Origin: Streptomyces agglomeratus
Lineage (GTDB): Bacteria > Actinomycetota > Actinomycetes > Streptomycetales > Streptomycetaceae
DNA length: 64,000 nucleotides
Assembly (NCBI RefSeq): GCF_001746415.1
Contig: NZ_MEHJ01000001.1
Coordinates: forward strand, 5,586,501 to 5,650,500
Direction of reading: 5' to 3'
How positions within the stretch are numbered: position 1 is the first letter of the stretch; each line of letters opens with the position of its first letter. The notes beneath the pieces are model-generated. The model was not told the origin of the DNA. It saw nothing but the letters and a program-made list of their open reading frames with translations, and searched no databases. The position numbers and the translations under genes were made by a program. Of the stretch, positions 1 to 8,900 are shown one piece after another.

Positions 1-361
1 CCATGACCCCCTTCTGGAAGTCCTCGTTGATGCCGGTGCCGACCGCCATGGAGACGTTCAGCCCCATCATCGCCATCAGGCCGGGGACCAGGTAGCTGAC
101 GTACTCGTCCTGCTTGCCGTTGCCCGCGACCGCGCCGCCGAACACGAAGACGAAGAGCAGGGTGAAGACGATCGGCATCAGCAGGACGTCGAACATCGAC
201 TGCGGATCCTGCTTGATCTGGAGGGTGTTGCGGCGGGCGAGCGCGCCGATGTGCCGCAGATTGGCCCGCAGCCCGATCCGGCCCTCGCCGTCGTGGGCCT
301 TCACGGGCGCCGGCGCCGGCGTCTGTTCCGTCGCCGGCGGTGTCACTGTCGCCGCGCTCAT
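1..361 (-). CDS. ABC-2 type (DrrB-like) exporter permease, 5' part only
   Basis: This is the N-terminal 120 residues of an ABC-2 family membrane permease; the rest lies beyond the left edge. The ATG at 361 overlaps the stop of the ATPase gene (ATGA), so the two are translationally coupled. After a Pro/Ala-rich tail, the segment RNTLQIKQDPQSMFDVLLMP is followed by a long hydrophobic stretch (about residues 55-72), and a second hydrophobic segment begins near residue 90. This matches the start of DrrB-type subunits, which form the membrane channel of daunorubicin-resistance-like exporters with one ATPase partner. The substrate cannot be read from the sequence. The family and the partnership are well supported. 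Confidence 0.88.
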   Translation of the reverse strand, partial: MSAATVTPPATEQTPAPAPVKAHDGEGRIGLRANLRHIGALARRNTLQIKQDPQSMFDVLLMPIVFTLLFVFVFGGAVAGNGKQDEYVSYLVPGLMAMMGLNVSMAVGTGINEDFQKGVM

Positions 362-1398
362 GCCGCGACCTCCTCGCGCTTGTCGTCGGCGGCGGTCCCG
401 ACCGTTCCGGCCGCCGCGTCGCTCGTCTTCTCGCCCGTGATGGCCAGGAACACCTCGTCCAGGCTGGGCAGATGGGTCCCTATGTGCGCGATGCCGAATC
501 CCCGCGCCCCCAGCAGGCCGACCACCGCCGTCAGTTGCTCGTCGCTCAGGATCGGTACGTACAGCAGCCCTTCGCCGGCGTCGACCTGCGAGCCCGCGAT
601 GCCGTCCAGCCCCGCCTCGCGCAGCGCCCGCGCCATGGCCGGCAGCAGCGCCGGGTCGGACGGGCGGACCTCCAGGGTGCGGCCGCCGACCTTCGCCTTG
701 AGTTCGTCGACCTTGCCGCCCGCGATGACGCGGCCCCGGTCGATGACCGTCAGCTCGCTCGCGAGCTGTTCGGCCTCCTCCATGTACTGGGTGGTGAGCA
801 GGACGGTGACCCCCTCGCCCACCATCCGCTTCACCTCGTCCCACACTTCGTTGCGGGTACGGGGGTCGAGTCCGGTCGTCGGCTCGTCCAGGTAGAGCAC
901 GGCGGGCTGCCCGATCATCGACGCCGCCAGGTCGAGGCGCCGCCGCATGCCGCCGGAGTACTGCATCACCGGCTTCTTCGCGGCCTCGGTGAGCGAGAAG
1001 CGCTCCAGCAGCTCGTCCGCCCGCAGCCGCGCGTCCTTGCGGGACAGATCGAGCAGCCGCCCGATCATGTACAGGTTCTCCCAGCCGGCGAGCTTCTCGT
1101 CGACCGAGGCGTACTGCCCGGTCAGCCCGATGGTGCGGCGGAGCTGCCGGGGCTGCTTCACCACGTCGTACCCGGCCACGAAGGCCGTGCCGGCATCGGG
1201 CTGGACCAGGGTGGACAGGCAGCGTACGAGAGTGGTCTTGCCCGCGCCGTTGGGCCCGAGGACTCCGAGCACGGTGCCTTCCCGTACGTCCAGGTCCACG
1301 CCGTCCAGTGCCTTGGTCTCGCCGTAGTGCTTGACCAGCCCCCTTACCTCGACGGCGTTGGCCGCGCCGCCTGTGGGCCTCTTGTCGAATCGCGTCAT
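358..1398 (-). CDS. ABC exporter ATP-binding protein, DrrA family
   Basis: Cytoplasmic ATPase that would power the adjacent ABC-2 permease. With the ATG at 1398 the protein has 346 residues: Walker A GPNGAGKT at residues 48-55, signature YSGGMRRRLDLA, Walker B LYLDEPTTGLD, and a C-terminal DrrA-type extension (residues 220-340) ending in DEVFLAITG, typical of drug-resistance ATPases. An in-frame TTG at 1428 lies inside the upstream repeat array and is rejected. No Shine-Dalgarno precedes the ATG, so translation may be leaderless. The gene overlaps the permease by 4 bases. Five 11-bp direct repeats lie immediately upstream and suggest specific transcriptional control. Substrate unknown. Confidence 0.92.
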   Translation of the reverse strand: MTRFDKRPTGGAANAVEVRGLVKHYGETKALDGVDLDVREGTVLGVLGPNGAGKTTLVRCLSTLVQPDAGTAFVAGYDVVKQPRQLRRTIGLTGQYASVDEKLAGWENLYMIGRLLDLSRKDARLRADELLERFSLTEAAKKPVMQYSGGMRRRLDLAASMIGQPAVLYLDEPTTGLDPRTRNEVWDEVKRMVGEGVTVLLTTQYMEEAEQLASELTVIDRGRVIAGGKVDELKAKVGGRTLEVRPSDPALLPAMARALREAGLDGIAGSQVDAGEGLLYVPILSDEQLTAVVGLLGARGFGIAHIGTHLPSLDEVFLAITGEKTSDAAAGTVGTAADDKREEVAA

Positions 1399-1419
1399 GC
1401 CGACTATCAGAACAGCTGC

Positions 1420-1474
1420 CACTGACAAACCGCCGACAGACCACTGACAGACCGCCGACAGACCACTGACAGAA
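1420..1474 (-). repeat. Five tandem 11-bp direct repeats (heptamer plus 4 bp) upstream of the DrrAB-like operon
   Basis: Read on the minus strand, the unit is TGTCRGY followed by a 4-base spacer (GGTC, GGTC, GGTC, GGTT), repeated five times with strict 11-bp spacing. Alternate copies are identical, which gives a 22-bp super-period. The array ends about 22 bases before the ATG at 1398. Heptamers repeated every 11 bp on one strand are the known binding-site format of SARP-family activators (ActII-ORF4, DnrI, AfsR) and of PhoP in Streptomyces. Which protein binds here is inference. Confidence 0.75.
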
Positions 1475-1528
1475 TCGCCCGCCGGCCCCCCGCGGACGAC
1501 GCCCGCGCCTACCGGCGGCGGACACGCC

Positions 1529-1563
1529 GACAGCCCGCCGATGGGGGATGTCGGCGGGCTGTC
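1529..1563 (-). terminator. Intrinsic terminator downstream of panB
   Basis: Perfect 13-bp inverted repeat GACAGCCCGCCGA / TCGGCGGGCTGTC with a 9-base loop, 28 bases past the panB stop. It separates panB from the exporter operon transcribed in the same direction. Confidence 0.85.
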
Positions 1564-1590
1564 TGTGGTGCGGCAGTGGCTCGGTGAGTC

Positions 1591-2454
1591 CTAGTGGAAG
1601 GTGTGCTCCTCCTGCGGGAACGTTCCGCCGACGACATCGCCGGCGAACGCCTTCGCCGCGTCCCCGAGGGTCTGCCGCAGGTTCGCGTACTGCTTGGTGA
1701 AGCGCGGCACCTTGCCGCCCGTCAGACCCGCCATGTCGGTCCACACGAGGACCTGCGCGTCCGTGTCGGGCCCCGCGCCGATGCCGACGGTCGGGATGTG
1801 CAGCGAGCGCGTCACCTCGGCGGCCAGCTCGGCCGGTACGAGCTCCAGCACCACAGCGAAGGCGCCCGCGTCCTGCGCCGCCTTCGCGTCCCGCAGCAGC
1901 TGGTGCGCGGCCTCGTCACTGCGGCCCTGGACCCGGTAACCCATGGTGTTCACGGACTGCGGAGTCAGGCCGAGGTGCGACATGACCGGGATGCCGGCCT
2001 TCACCAGCAGCTCGGTCTGGGCGTGCGAGCGCTCACCGCCCTCCAGCTTCACCGCGCCCACGCCCGCGTCCTTGATCAGCCGGGTCGCGTTGCGCAGGGC
2101 CTGGACCGGGCCTTCCTGGTACGAGCCGAAGGGCAGGTCGCCGACGATGAGGGCGCGCCTGGTGCCCCGTACGACGGCGGCGGACAGCAGCGTCATCTCG
2201 TCCATCGTGACGGGCACGGTCGTCTCGTATCCGAGGTGACAGTTGCCCATGGAGTCGCCGACGAGCATGACCGGGATGCCGGCCTCGTCGAAGACGGACG
2301 CGGTCATCGCGTCGTACGCGGTGAGCATGGGCCACTTCTCACCGCGCTCCTTGGCGGCGGCGATGTCGTGGACGGTGATGCGGCGAGTGCCCTTGCCGCC
2401 GTACAGCGCCTTGCTGCTGTCGGCGGAAGTCTTCTGGGCAGCCTGAAGCGTCAT
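1591..2454 (-). CDS. panB: 3-methyl-2-oxobutanoate hydroxymethyltransferase (ketopantoate hydroxymethyltransferase)
   Basis: Catalyses the first committed step of pantothenate (and hence coenzyme A) synthesis: transfer of a hydroxymethyl group from methylenetetrahydrofolate to 2-oxoisovalerate. The 287-residue protein has the PanB TIM-barrel hallmarks: WPMLTAYDAMTASVFDEAGI, the metal-binding VGDSMGNCHLGYETT, GAVKLEGGE, SHLGLTPQSVNTMGY and GIGAGPDTDAQVLVW. The ATG at 2454 is preferred because GGAG lies 9 bases upstream; an in-frame TTG at 2460 is the alternative. It has its own terminator and is divergent from the next gene. panC and panD are not in the window. Assignment is secure. Confidence 0.97.
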   Translation of the reverse strand: MTLQAAQKTSADSSKALYGGKGTRRITVHDIAAAKERGEKWPMLTAYDAMTASVFDEAGIPVMLVGDSMGNCHLGYETTVPVTMDEMTLLSAAVVRGTRRALIVGDLPFGSYQEGPVQALRNATRLIKDAGVGAVKLEGGERSHAQTELLVKAGIPVMSHLGLTPQSVNTMGYRVQGRSDEAAHQLLRDAKAAQDAGAFAVVLELVPAELAAEVTRSLHIPTVGIGAGPDTDAQVLVWTDMAGLTGGKVPRFTKQYANLRQTLGDAAKAFAGDVVGGTFPQEEHTFH

Positions 2455-2763
2455 GACCAACGGCTCCTTCGAAATCTCGAGGCGCCCTGACGGCGTCCCC
2501 GGACCACGTCCATGGTGGCATCCCGGCGGTGCTCACGGGAAGTGGGGGCTCGCCGCCGTCCTCGGACACTGGCTGGTTTGTGCGCGTTTCGTTACAGGGG
2601 TCCCGTGACGCGCCCGGACCGGAACCCCTCACGCCGCACCGTCGTCCTCGTGGCAGTACGGCCGTCGTGTGGCGACGGCGGGGAAAGACACCGGCCATCC
2701 CCTAGGGTCAGACCCGGGGGCGCGGCGGTGTGCACGGGCAAGGCAGTCAGTGAGGGCAGCGGA
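2455..2763. other. Divergent intergenic region between panB and the EEP-fold protein gene
   Basis: About 300 bases with no convincing gene. TAGGGT at 2703-2708 fits the Streptomyces -10 consensus for the rightward gene, but no good -35 is seen at the right distance. The GGAG at about 2464-2467 is the panB ribosome binding site. Nothing else stands out. Confidence 0.4.
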
Positions 2764-3786
2764 ATGACGCAGGCGTACATGACGGACACGGGGAACGTCA
2801 GCTCAGGGCCTGAGCGTCCCGGATCCCGGATCCGGCGTCGCCTCGAAAGCCTGCGTCACGATCGCGGCATCTGGCGGCGCGGCATCCTCCTCGCGCTCTG
2901 CGCGCTCCTGCTCACCCTGCTGATGATCTTCCACGCGGAGATTCCCAACAAGATCGGCAACCTCGGCAGCCTTACCGAAACCTTCCTCCCCTGGCTGGGC
3001 CTGGGTATTCCGCTTCTGCTGGCCGCGGCTCTGCTGCGCCGCTCGGCGACCGCGCTCGTCGCCCTGCTCCTGCCGGCCGTGGTCTGGCTCAATCTCTTCG
3101 GCGGCCTGCTCACCGACAAGGCGGGCCCCGGCGGGAACCTCACCGTCGCCACCCACAACGTCAACGCCGACAACCCCGACGCCGAGGGCACGGCCCGCAA
3201 GCTGGCCGATTCCGGCGCCGACGTGGTGGCACTGGAGGAGCTCAAGGCAAGCGAGGTCCCGTCGTACGAGAGCGCGCTGGCCGACACGTACAAGTACCAC
3301 TCGGTGCAGGGCACGGTCGGCCTGTGGAGCAAGTACCCCATGAGCGACACCGGGCCCGTCGACATCAAGATGGGCTGGACGCGGGCGATGCGCTCGACGG
3401 TCTCGACCCCGGCGGGCGACGTCGCGGTGTACGTCGCCCACCTCCCCTCGGTACGGGTCAAGGTCAACGCCGGGTTCACGGCCGGCCAGCGCGACGACAG
3501 CGCGGACGCGCTGGGTGAGGCGATCGCCCGCGAGCCGGTCGGCAAGGTCGTCCTCCTCGGCGATCTGAACGGCACCATGAACGACCGGGCCCTGAACGCC
3601 GTCACCTCGCAGATGCGGTCCACGCAGGGCGCGGCGGGCGACGGCTTCGGCTTCAGCTGGCCGGCGTCGTTCCCCATGGCGCGGATCGACCAGATCATGG
3701 TGAAGGGCATCACACCGGTGTCGTCGTGGGCGCTGGCGGACACGGGCAGCGACCACCTGCCGATCGCGGCGCGCGTGGAGATCTGA
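2764..3786 (+). CDS. Membrane-anchored endonuclease/exonuclease/phosphatase family protein
   Basis: A 340-residue protein with three predicted membrane helices (about residues 38-120) followed by an outward-facing catalytic domain of the endonuclease/exonuclease/phosphatase fold. Family active-site positions are visible: Asn in THNVNADN (near residue 130), Glu in ALEELK (near 157), the DLN of LLGDLNG (near 266) and the catalytic SDH near residue 329. Such domains hydrolyse phosphodiesters of nucleic acids, phosphoinositides or sphingolipids, and the exact substrate cannot be deduced. The frame is open further upstream, but the ATG at 2764 gives a normal N-terminus and follows a weak GAGGGCAGCGG. 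It stands alone between a divergent panB and the MFS gene. Confidence 0.88.
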   Translation: MTQAYMTDTGNVSSGPERPGSRIRRRLESLRHDRGIWRRGILLALCALLLTLLMIFHAEIPNKIGNLGSLTETFLPWLGLGIPLLLAAALLRRSATALVALLLPAVVWLNLFGGLLTDKAGPGGNLTVATHNVNADNPDAEGTARKLADSGADVVALEELKASEVPSYESALADTYKYHSVQGTVGLWSKYPMSDTGPVDIKMGWTRAMRSTVSTPAGDVAVYVAHLPSVRVKVNAGFTAGQRDDSADALGEAIAREPVGKVVLLGDLNGTMNDRALNAVTSQMRSTQGAAGDGFGFSWPASFPMARIDQIMVKGITPVSSWALADTGSDHLPIAARVEI

Positions 3787-3936
3787 GCCCGGCGCACGCC
3801 CGCCCGCAATCCGGCGTTCACGCGGCGGAATACTTCACCTGAGAGACTTTGTTCAGTACGGGAACCTAATCGGCGTACCGCACGTGCGCCGTCCCCGTAC
3901 CCGAGCACGCCGCCCCGCCCACGGAAAAGGTCCCTC

Positions 3937-5166
3937 ATGCCCCGGCCGCCCCGGCCCATAGCCCTGTTCGCCCTGGCCGTCAGCGCCTTCGGCATCGGAA
4001 CCACGGAGTTCGTGATGATGGGCCTGCTGCCCAACGTCGCGGACGACCTGGGCACCTCGGTGCCCACCGCCGGCCACCTGGTCGCGGCGTACGCGATCGG
4101 CGTGGTCGTCGGCGCCCCGCTGCTCACCGCGCTCGGCTCCCGCATTCCCCGCAAGCGCATGCTGCTGCTCCTCATGGCCCTCTTCACCGTGGGCAACCTC
4201 GCCTCCGCCCTGGCCCCCGGTTTCGGCTGGCTGGTGGCGGGACGGGTGCTCGCCGGGCTGCCGCACGGCGCGTTCTTCGGAGTCGGCGCGGTGGTCGCGG
4301 CGCGACTGGTCGCGGACGGGCGGCAGGCACGGGCCGTGGCGACGATGTTCCTCGGTCTCACGGTCGCCAACATCGTCGGCGTACCGGCCGCCACCCTGCT
4401 CGGCCAGCACCTCGGCTGGCGCGCGACGTTCCTGGTGGTGGCCGTGATCGGGCTGGTCGCGATGGCGGCGCTGGCCCGGCTGGTGCCGTACGTCCCGGTG
4501 GACGCGCGGCAGAGCGTACGCCGCGAACTGCGCACCCTCGGCGACCGTCAGGTGCTGCTCGGCCTGCTCACCGCGGTCTTCGGCTTCGCCGGTGTCTTCG
4601 CGGTGTACTCCTACCTGGCCTCGATGACGACCGAGGTCATGGGCTTCGGCGAGTCCTCGGTCACCGTCGTCCTGGCCCTCTTCGGCATCGGCATGACGCT
4701 GGGAGCCCTCGCCGCGGGCCCGCTGACCGACCGCGCCCTGCGCCCCACCCTGTACGGCTCACTGGCCGCGCTGGCGGTGGTGCTCGTGGCCTTCAACTTC
4801 ACGGCGCACGTCCGGTGGGCGGCGCTGGTCACCGTGGTGGTGCTCGGCGCGGTGGGCTTCATGACCACCACGCCGCTCCAGATGCTGGTGATGAACAAGG
4901 CCAAGGAGGCGCCCACGCTGGCGTCGGCCTCGAACCACTCGGCGTTCAACCTGGCCAACGCGGGCGGCGCGTGGCTCGGCGGCACGGCGATCGCGGCCGG
5001 CTGGGGCTGGATGTCCCCGACGCTGGTGGGAGCGGTGCTGGCGGTGGCGGGCCTGGGCATCGCGGTGACGGCCGGCCTGCTGGACCGGGGCCCCGGATCG
5101 TCCCGCTCGCGCGTGGTGGCCTCGGGTGCGGCGTCCCGGGAACCGGCACGCGACACGGTGGGCTGA
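3937..5166 (+). CDS. MFS transporter, DHA1/Cmx-type drug exporter family
   Basis: A 409-residue major facilitator protein with about 12 hydrophobic helices. The N-terminal pattern (FGIGTTEFVMMGLLP, a loop with RIPRKRML and GRVLAGLPHGAFFGVGAVVA) is typical of the DHA1 subgroup that includes chloramphenicol-resistance (Cml/Cmx) and AraJ-like sugar-efflux proteins. It would export a small molecule using the proton gradient. The first helix begins almost at the ATG, so the start is consistent. It is preceded by a 150-base gap and converges on nadE. The substrate is unknown and the resistance role is inferred from family resemblance only. Confidence 0.9.
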   Translation: MPRPPRPIALFALAVSAFGIGTTEFVMMGLLPNVADDLGTSVPTAGHLVAAYAIGVVVGAPLLTALGSRIPRKRMLLLLMALFTVGNLASALAPGFGWLVAGRVLAGLPHGAFFGVGAVVAARLVADGRQARAVATMFLGLTVANIVGVPAATLLGQHLGWRATFLVVAVIGLVAMAALARLVPYVPVDARQSVRRELRTLGDRQVLLGLLTAVFGFAGVFAVYSYLASMTTEVMGFGESSVTVVLALFGIGMTLGALAAGPLTDRALRPTLYGSLAALAVVLVAFNFTAHVRWAALVTVVVLGAVGFMTTTPLQMLVMNKAKEAPTLASASNHSAFNLANAGGAWLGGTAIAAGWGWMSPTLVGAVLAVAGLGIAVTAGLLDRGPGSSRSRVVASGAASREPARDTVG

Positions 5167-5250
5167 CGGCGGCTGTCTCCCCGGGACCGGAGGTATGACC
5201 CCGGCCTCGGGGGAGGGCCGGCGGGGGAGCCCCGTCGGCCGTCCCCTCCG

Positions 5251-7011
5251 TCACCCCGACTCGCGCCACCGATTGGTGATCGGCAGCCGGCGGTCCTTGC
5301 CGAAGCCCTTCGCCGAGATCTTCGTGCCCGGCGGGTACTGACGGCGCTTGTACTCCGCCGTGTCCACCATCCGCAGCGTCTTCGTGACCAGTGCCCGGTC
5401 GAAGCCGGCGGCCACGATCGCCTCCAGGCCCTGGTCCTTGTCGACGTACAACTCCAGGATCCGGTCGAGGACCTCGTAGTCGGGCAGCGAGTCCGTGTCC
5501 ACCTGACCCGGCCGAAGCTCCGCGCTCGGTGGCTTGGAGATGGAGTTCTCCGGGATCGGCGGCGTCTGGCCCCGCTCGGCGGCCGCCCTGTTCCGCCACC
5601 TCGCCAGCGCGAAGATCCACGTCTTGTAGACGTCCTTGACCGGCCCGTACGCGCCCACGGAGTCGCCGTAGAGCGTCGAGTACCCCACCGCCAGCTCGGA
5701 CTTGTTGCCCGGCGCCAGCACGATCTGTCCCTCCTGGTTGGAGATGGCCATCAGCGTCGTGCCGCGCAGCCGCGACTGGAGGTTCTCCTCGGCGAGCCCG
5801 GTGAGCCCGAGCGCGTCCATGTAGGCGTCGAACATCGGCTCGATCGCGACGGTCCGGTAGTTCAGCCCGGTACGCCGCGCCAGCTCCGCCGCGTCGTCCT
5901 TGGAGTGGTCCGAGGAGTACTTCGACGGCATGGACACGCCGTACACGTTCTGCGCACCCAGCGCGTCGCACGCGATCGCCGCCACGAGCGCCGAGTCGAT
6001 GCCCCCGGAGAGCCCGACCAGGACCTTGCCGAAACCGTTCTTGGCGGCGTACGCGCGCAGGCCCACGACCAGCGCCGAGTACACCTCCTCCTCGTCCTCC
6101 AGGCGCTCCGCGTAACCGCCCGTCAGCTCGGGCTCGTACGAGGGCACGGGCTCCTCGGAGAGGATCACGCGGTCGATGTGCAGTCCGTCGTCCACGACTC
6201 CGGTCGGCGCTTGTCCGACCGGCAGCGCCGCCGGCAGGTCCAGGTCGAGCAGCATGCTGCCCTCCGAGAACTGGGGTGCGCGCGCGACGACTTCGCCGTC
6301 TTTGTCGCAGACGATCGAATCGCCGTCGTAGACCAGTTCGTCCTGGCCGCCGATCATCGCGACGTACGCCGTCGTGCAGCCCGCCTCCTGGGCGCGCTTG
6401 CGCACGAGTTCGAGACGGCTGTCGTCCTTGTGGACCTCGTACGGCGAGGCGTTGATGGAGACCAGCAGTCCCGCCCCGGCGGACCGGGTGGCCGGCACGC
6501 GGCCCCCGTCCTGCCAGAGGTCCTCGCAGATGGCGAGGGCGACGTCGACGCCGTGCACGCGGATGACGGGCATCGAGTCGCCCGGCACGAAGTACCGGAA
6601 CTCGTCGAAGACGCCGTAGTTCGGGAGGTGGTGCTTGGCGAAGGAGAGCGCCACCTTGCCGCCGTACAGCACGGCGGCGGCGTCCTGCGGGGACCCGGCC
6701 GGCTGGCCGTAGCGCGGCTGGGCCTTCTCGCAGCGGTCGAGATAACCGACGACGACCGGGATCTCCCCGAAGCCCTCCTCGGCGAGGCGCACCGCGAGCG
6801 CGCGCACGGCCTCCCGCGACGCCTCGACGAAGGACGACCGCAGCGCGAGGTCCTCGACGGGGTACCCGGTGAGCGCCATTTCGGGGAAGGCCACGAGGTG
6901 GGCGCCCTGCTCGGCGGCGTGCCGGGTCCAGCGGACGATCGATGCGGCGTTGCCCGCCAGGTCGCCGACGGTCGAGTCGATCTGATTCAGAGCGAGGCGT
7001 AGTTGAGGCAC
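5251..7011 (-). CDS. nadE: Glutamine-dependent NAD+ synthetase
   Basis: Last step of NAD synthesis: ATP-dependent amidation of nicotinic acid adenine dinucleotide with ammonia taken from glutamine. The 586-residue protein joins an N-terminal nitrilase-like glutaminase domain (catalytic Glu44 in FPEMALTGYP, Lys126 in SFAKHHLPNYG, Cys162 in ICEDLWQDG) to a C-terminal synthetase with the PP-loop LSGGIDSAL at residues 334-342 and the NAD-synthetase motif APGNKSELAVGYSTLYGD. Length and order are those of the two-domain bacterial enzyme. It is monocistronic as far as can be seen, convergent with the MFS gene. Its use of glutamine links it loosely to the nitrogen genes further on. Confidence 0.97.
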   Translation of the reverse strand: MPQLRLALNQIDSTVGDLAGNAASIVRWTRHAAEQGAHLVAFPEMALTGYPVEDLALRSSFVEASREAVRALAVRLAEEGFGEIPVVVGYLDRCEKAQPRYGQPAGSPQDAAAVLYGGKVALSFAKHHLPNYGVFDEFRYFVPGDSMPVIRVHGVDVALAICEDLWQDGGRVPATRSAGAGLLVSINASPYEVHKDDSRLELVRKRAQEAGCTTAYVAMIGGQDELVYDGDSIVCDKDGEVVARAPQFSEGSMLLDLDLPAALPVGQAPTGVVDDGLHIDRVILSEEPVPSYEPELTGGYAERLEDEEEVYSALVVGLRAYAAKNGFGKVLVGLSGGIDSALVAAIACDALGAQNVYGVSMPSKYSSDHSKDDAAELARRTGLNYRTVAIEPMFDAYMDALGLTGLAEENLQSRLRGTTLMAISNQEGQIVLAPGNKSELAVGYSTLYGDSVGAYGPVKDVYKTWIFALARWRNRAAAERGQTPPIPENSISKPPSAELRPGQVDTDSLPDYEVLDRILELYVDKDQGLEAIVAAGFDRALVTKTLRMVDTAEYKRRQYPPGTKISAKGFGKDRRLPITNRWRESG

Positions 7012-7254
7012 GGACTCAGTCTAATCGTCTGTCTGACGCGATGTGCTGGTGGATCGGTGAGTCGGTGGATCGGCCGCGTCGGCCGGCGGAGCAGCTTGCC
7101 GCTGAGGACCTTCCGGCGGCCGCTGCCGTCGGTCACCGGCTCCGCGTCGGCCCGTCGGCGTCGCCGCCCGTGGCGGCCGCGCTCTGTGTGTCCCCTCTCA
7201 TCCCCGCCACCGCCGTGCCGCGGTCCGTGGTCCCGAAGTAGCGTTCACCCCACT

Positions 7255-7941
7255 ATGCCGATTGCGTCTCTCCGCGGTACCCGGCCGGTCGCCGTCCTTC
7301 TGGCGGCTGGCGCCGTCGTGTACTCCGCGTGGGTGTTGGAAGCCGTCCTCGCGACCGGCCTCGACCCCCTGCGTACGTACGTCAGCGAACTCGCCGCTGC
7401 GGGAAGGCCGTTCGGCGGCCTCTTCCGGACCACCGACCTGATCGCGGGCCTGCTGGTACTGGCGGGCGCGCTCGGCGCCCTCGTCAGGTACCGTCCGCGC
7501 GGGCTATGGGACCGCACGGGCTGGGCGGCGCTCGCCCTCTTCGGCGCCGCGACCGCCGCCGACTCCCGGCTGCCGCTGAGCTGCGCGCCGACCGTGGACG
7601 CGGCGTGCGCGGCCCGCGAGGCGGCCGGGTTCGTCCCGGCCACCCACGCGGCGCACGCGTGGAGCAGCAGCATCGCGTCGACCGCGGCGGTCGTCGCCGT
7701 CGTGGCGCTCACCGTCGCGGCCCGCCGCCACGGCCGTCACTCGCTCCTCGCCCGTACCGGACCGGCCCTCGCCGCGGCCGAACTCGCCGCCACCGCGTGG
7801 ACCCTCTCCTCCATCGCCGCGTTCGAGTCCGGGAACGGCACCTGGCTCCTGGGCGCCGGGCAGCGGCTCCAAGTGCTCCTCGCGGCGCTCTGGCTCGGCC
7901 TGCTGGCGTGGTCAGTGGCACGCGAGAAGCTGTACGAATGA
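7255..7941 (+). CDS. DUF998-family integral membrane protein
   Basis: A 228-residue membrane protein with six or seven hydrophobic segments and the family pattern near the N-terminus: first helix, then TYVSELAAAGRPFGGLFRTTD and a second helix. Two cysteines (in LSCAPTVDAACAA) lie in an outside loop and could form a disulphide. Function of DUF998 proteins is unknown. The ATG at 7255 begins the first helix; upstream in-frame codons give an Arg/Pro-rich stretch unlike coding sequence. The stop overlaps the start of the alpha/beta hydrolase gene (ATGA), so the two are probably co-expressed. Confidence 0.85.
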   Translation: MPIASLRGTRPVAVLLAAGAVVYSAWVLEAVLATGLDPLRTYVSELAAAGRPFGGLFRTTDLIAGLLVLAGALGALVRYRPRGLWDRTGWAALALFGAATAADSRLPLSCAPTVDAACAAREAAGFVPATHAAHAWSSSIASTAAVVAVVALTVAARRHGRHSLLARTGPALAAAELAATAWTLSSIAAFESGNGTWLLGAGQRLQVLLAALWLGLLAWSVAREKLYE

Positions 7942-8900
7942 CCTCGACCGGGAGTTTCCTCAACATCAGCGGCACCCCGCACCACGTGGTCGTGGAGGGC
8001 TGCGGCCCGGTGTGCGTGCTGAGCGCCGGCCTCGGCATGAGCTGGTTCGACTGGGATCCCGTCGTGGAGCTGCTCGCGCCCTTCCGCACGGTCGTCCGTT
8101 TCGACCGCCCCGGCCACGGCCTGAGCGCCCCGGCCCCCGCCGCCACGCCCCCCAGCGCCGAAGGCGAGGCGCACCGTATCGCCGCGATCCTCGACGCGCT
8201 GGGCCCGGACGGCGCGGGCGGCCGGGGCCCCGTCACCGTCGTCGGGCACTCCGTGGCCGGGTTCCACGCCGAGGCGTTCGCCCGCCTGTATCCGGCGCGT
8301 ACGGCCTCGGTCGTGCTGGTCGACTCCAGCGTCGAGGAACACGCGCGCGTGCCCGCCGCCCCCGGCCTGCGGACCGCCGCGACACGGGCACTCGCCGCCG
8401 CGCTCTGCGCCGCCGGGCTCCCCGCCGCGCTCGGGCCGCTCGCGCGCGGCGCGGTGGTGCGCGCGGGGCGGGCGCACCCGGCCGGCCGGGGCCCCGGCAG
8501 CGGCGACCCGGCGCCCGAGCCGCTCGTACGCCGCTGCTACCGCACCTCCCGCGTCCTGCGCGGCGCGCTGCGGGAGAACACCCACTACCGCGCGGTCGCG
8601 GCCGGACTCCTCGCCCTGCGCGACCGCCACCCGCTGCCCGAAGACATCCCTGTCACGGTCCTCGCGGCGTCCGACGGCAGGGGCGGACGCGGTTCGCTGC
8701 GCTGGCTCGAACGTCAGCGGGACCTCGCGGCCACCCTCGGCGCCCGCTTCGAAGTCGCCGAGCCCTGCGGCCACTTGGTGATGCTGGACCGCCCGGACGC
8801 GGTGGTCCGGGCGGTCCGGGCGGCGGGACCGGCCGCCGGGGCCGGTTCCGCCGGACGGCCCGGCCCGGTCACGGACGAGGGGCCGCGCCCCGCGCCTTGA
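7938..8900 (+). CDS. Alpha/beta-hydrolase fold protein
   Basis: A 320-residue alpha/beta hydrolase. The nucleophile elbow is GHSVAGF in VTVVGHSVAGFHAEAF (near residue 110), followed by LVDSSVEEH, and the likely catalytic His is in PCGHLVMLDRPDAV near the C-terminus. The oxyanion region SAGLGMSWFDWDPVVELL is typical of the abhydrolase_1 family. The substrate (ester, lactone or similar) is unknown. Its ATG overlaps the stop of the upstream DUF998 gene, indicating translational coupling. Its last 32 bases overlap the 3' end of the DUF305 gene on the other strand. Several indel-prone Ala/Gly/Pro-rich stretches lie in the lid region. Confidence 0.88.
   Translation: MTSTGSFLNISGTPHHVVVEGCGPVCVLSAGLGMSWFDWDPVVELLAPFRTVVRFDRPGHGLSAPAPAATPPSAEGEAHRIAAILDALGPDGAGGRGPVTVVGHSVAGFHAEAFARLYPARTASVVLVDSSVEEHARVPAAPGLRTAATRALAAALCAAGLPAALGPLARGAVVRAGRAHPAGRGPGSGDPAPEPLVRRCYRTSRVLRGALRENTHYRAVAAGLLALRDRHPLPEDIPVTVLAASDGRGGRGSLRWLERQRDLAATLGARFEVAEPCGHLVMLDRPDAVVRAVRAAGPAAGAGSAGRPGPVTDEGPRPAP

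Noticed and set aside
1399..1428. Longer N-terminus of the DrrA-like ATPase from TTG at 1428
   Set aside because: It would be translated from the repeat array; the conserved protein begins after the ATG at 1398.
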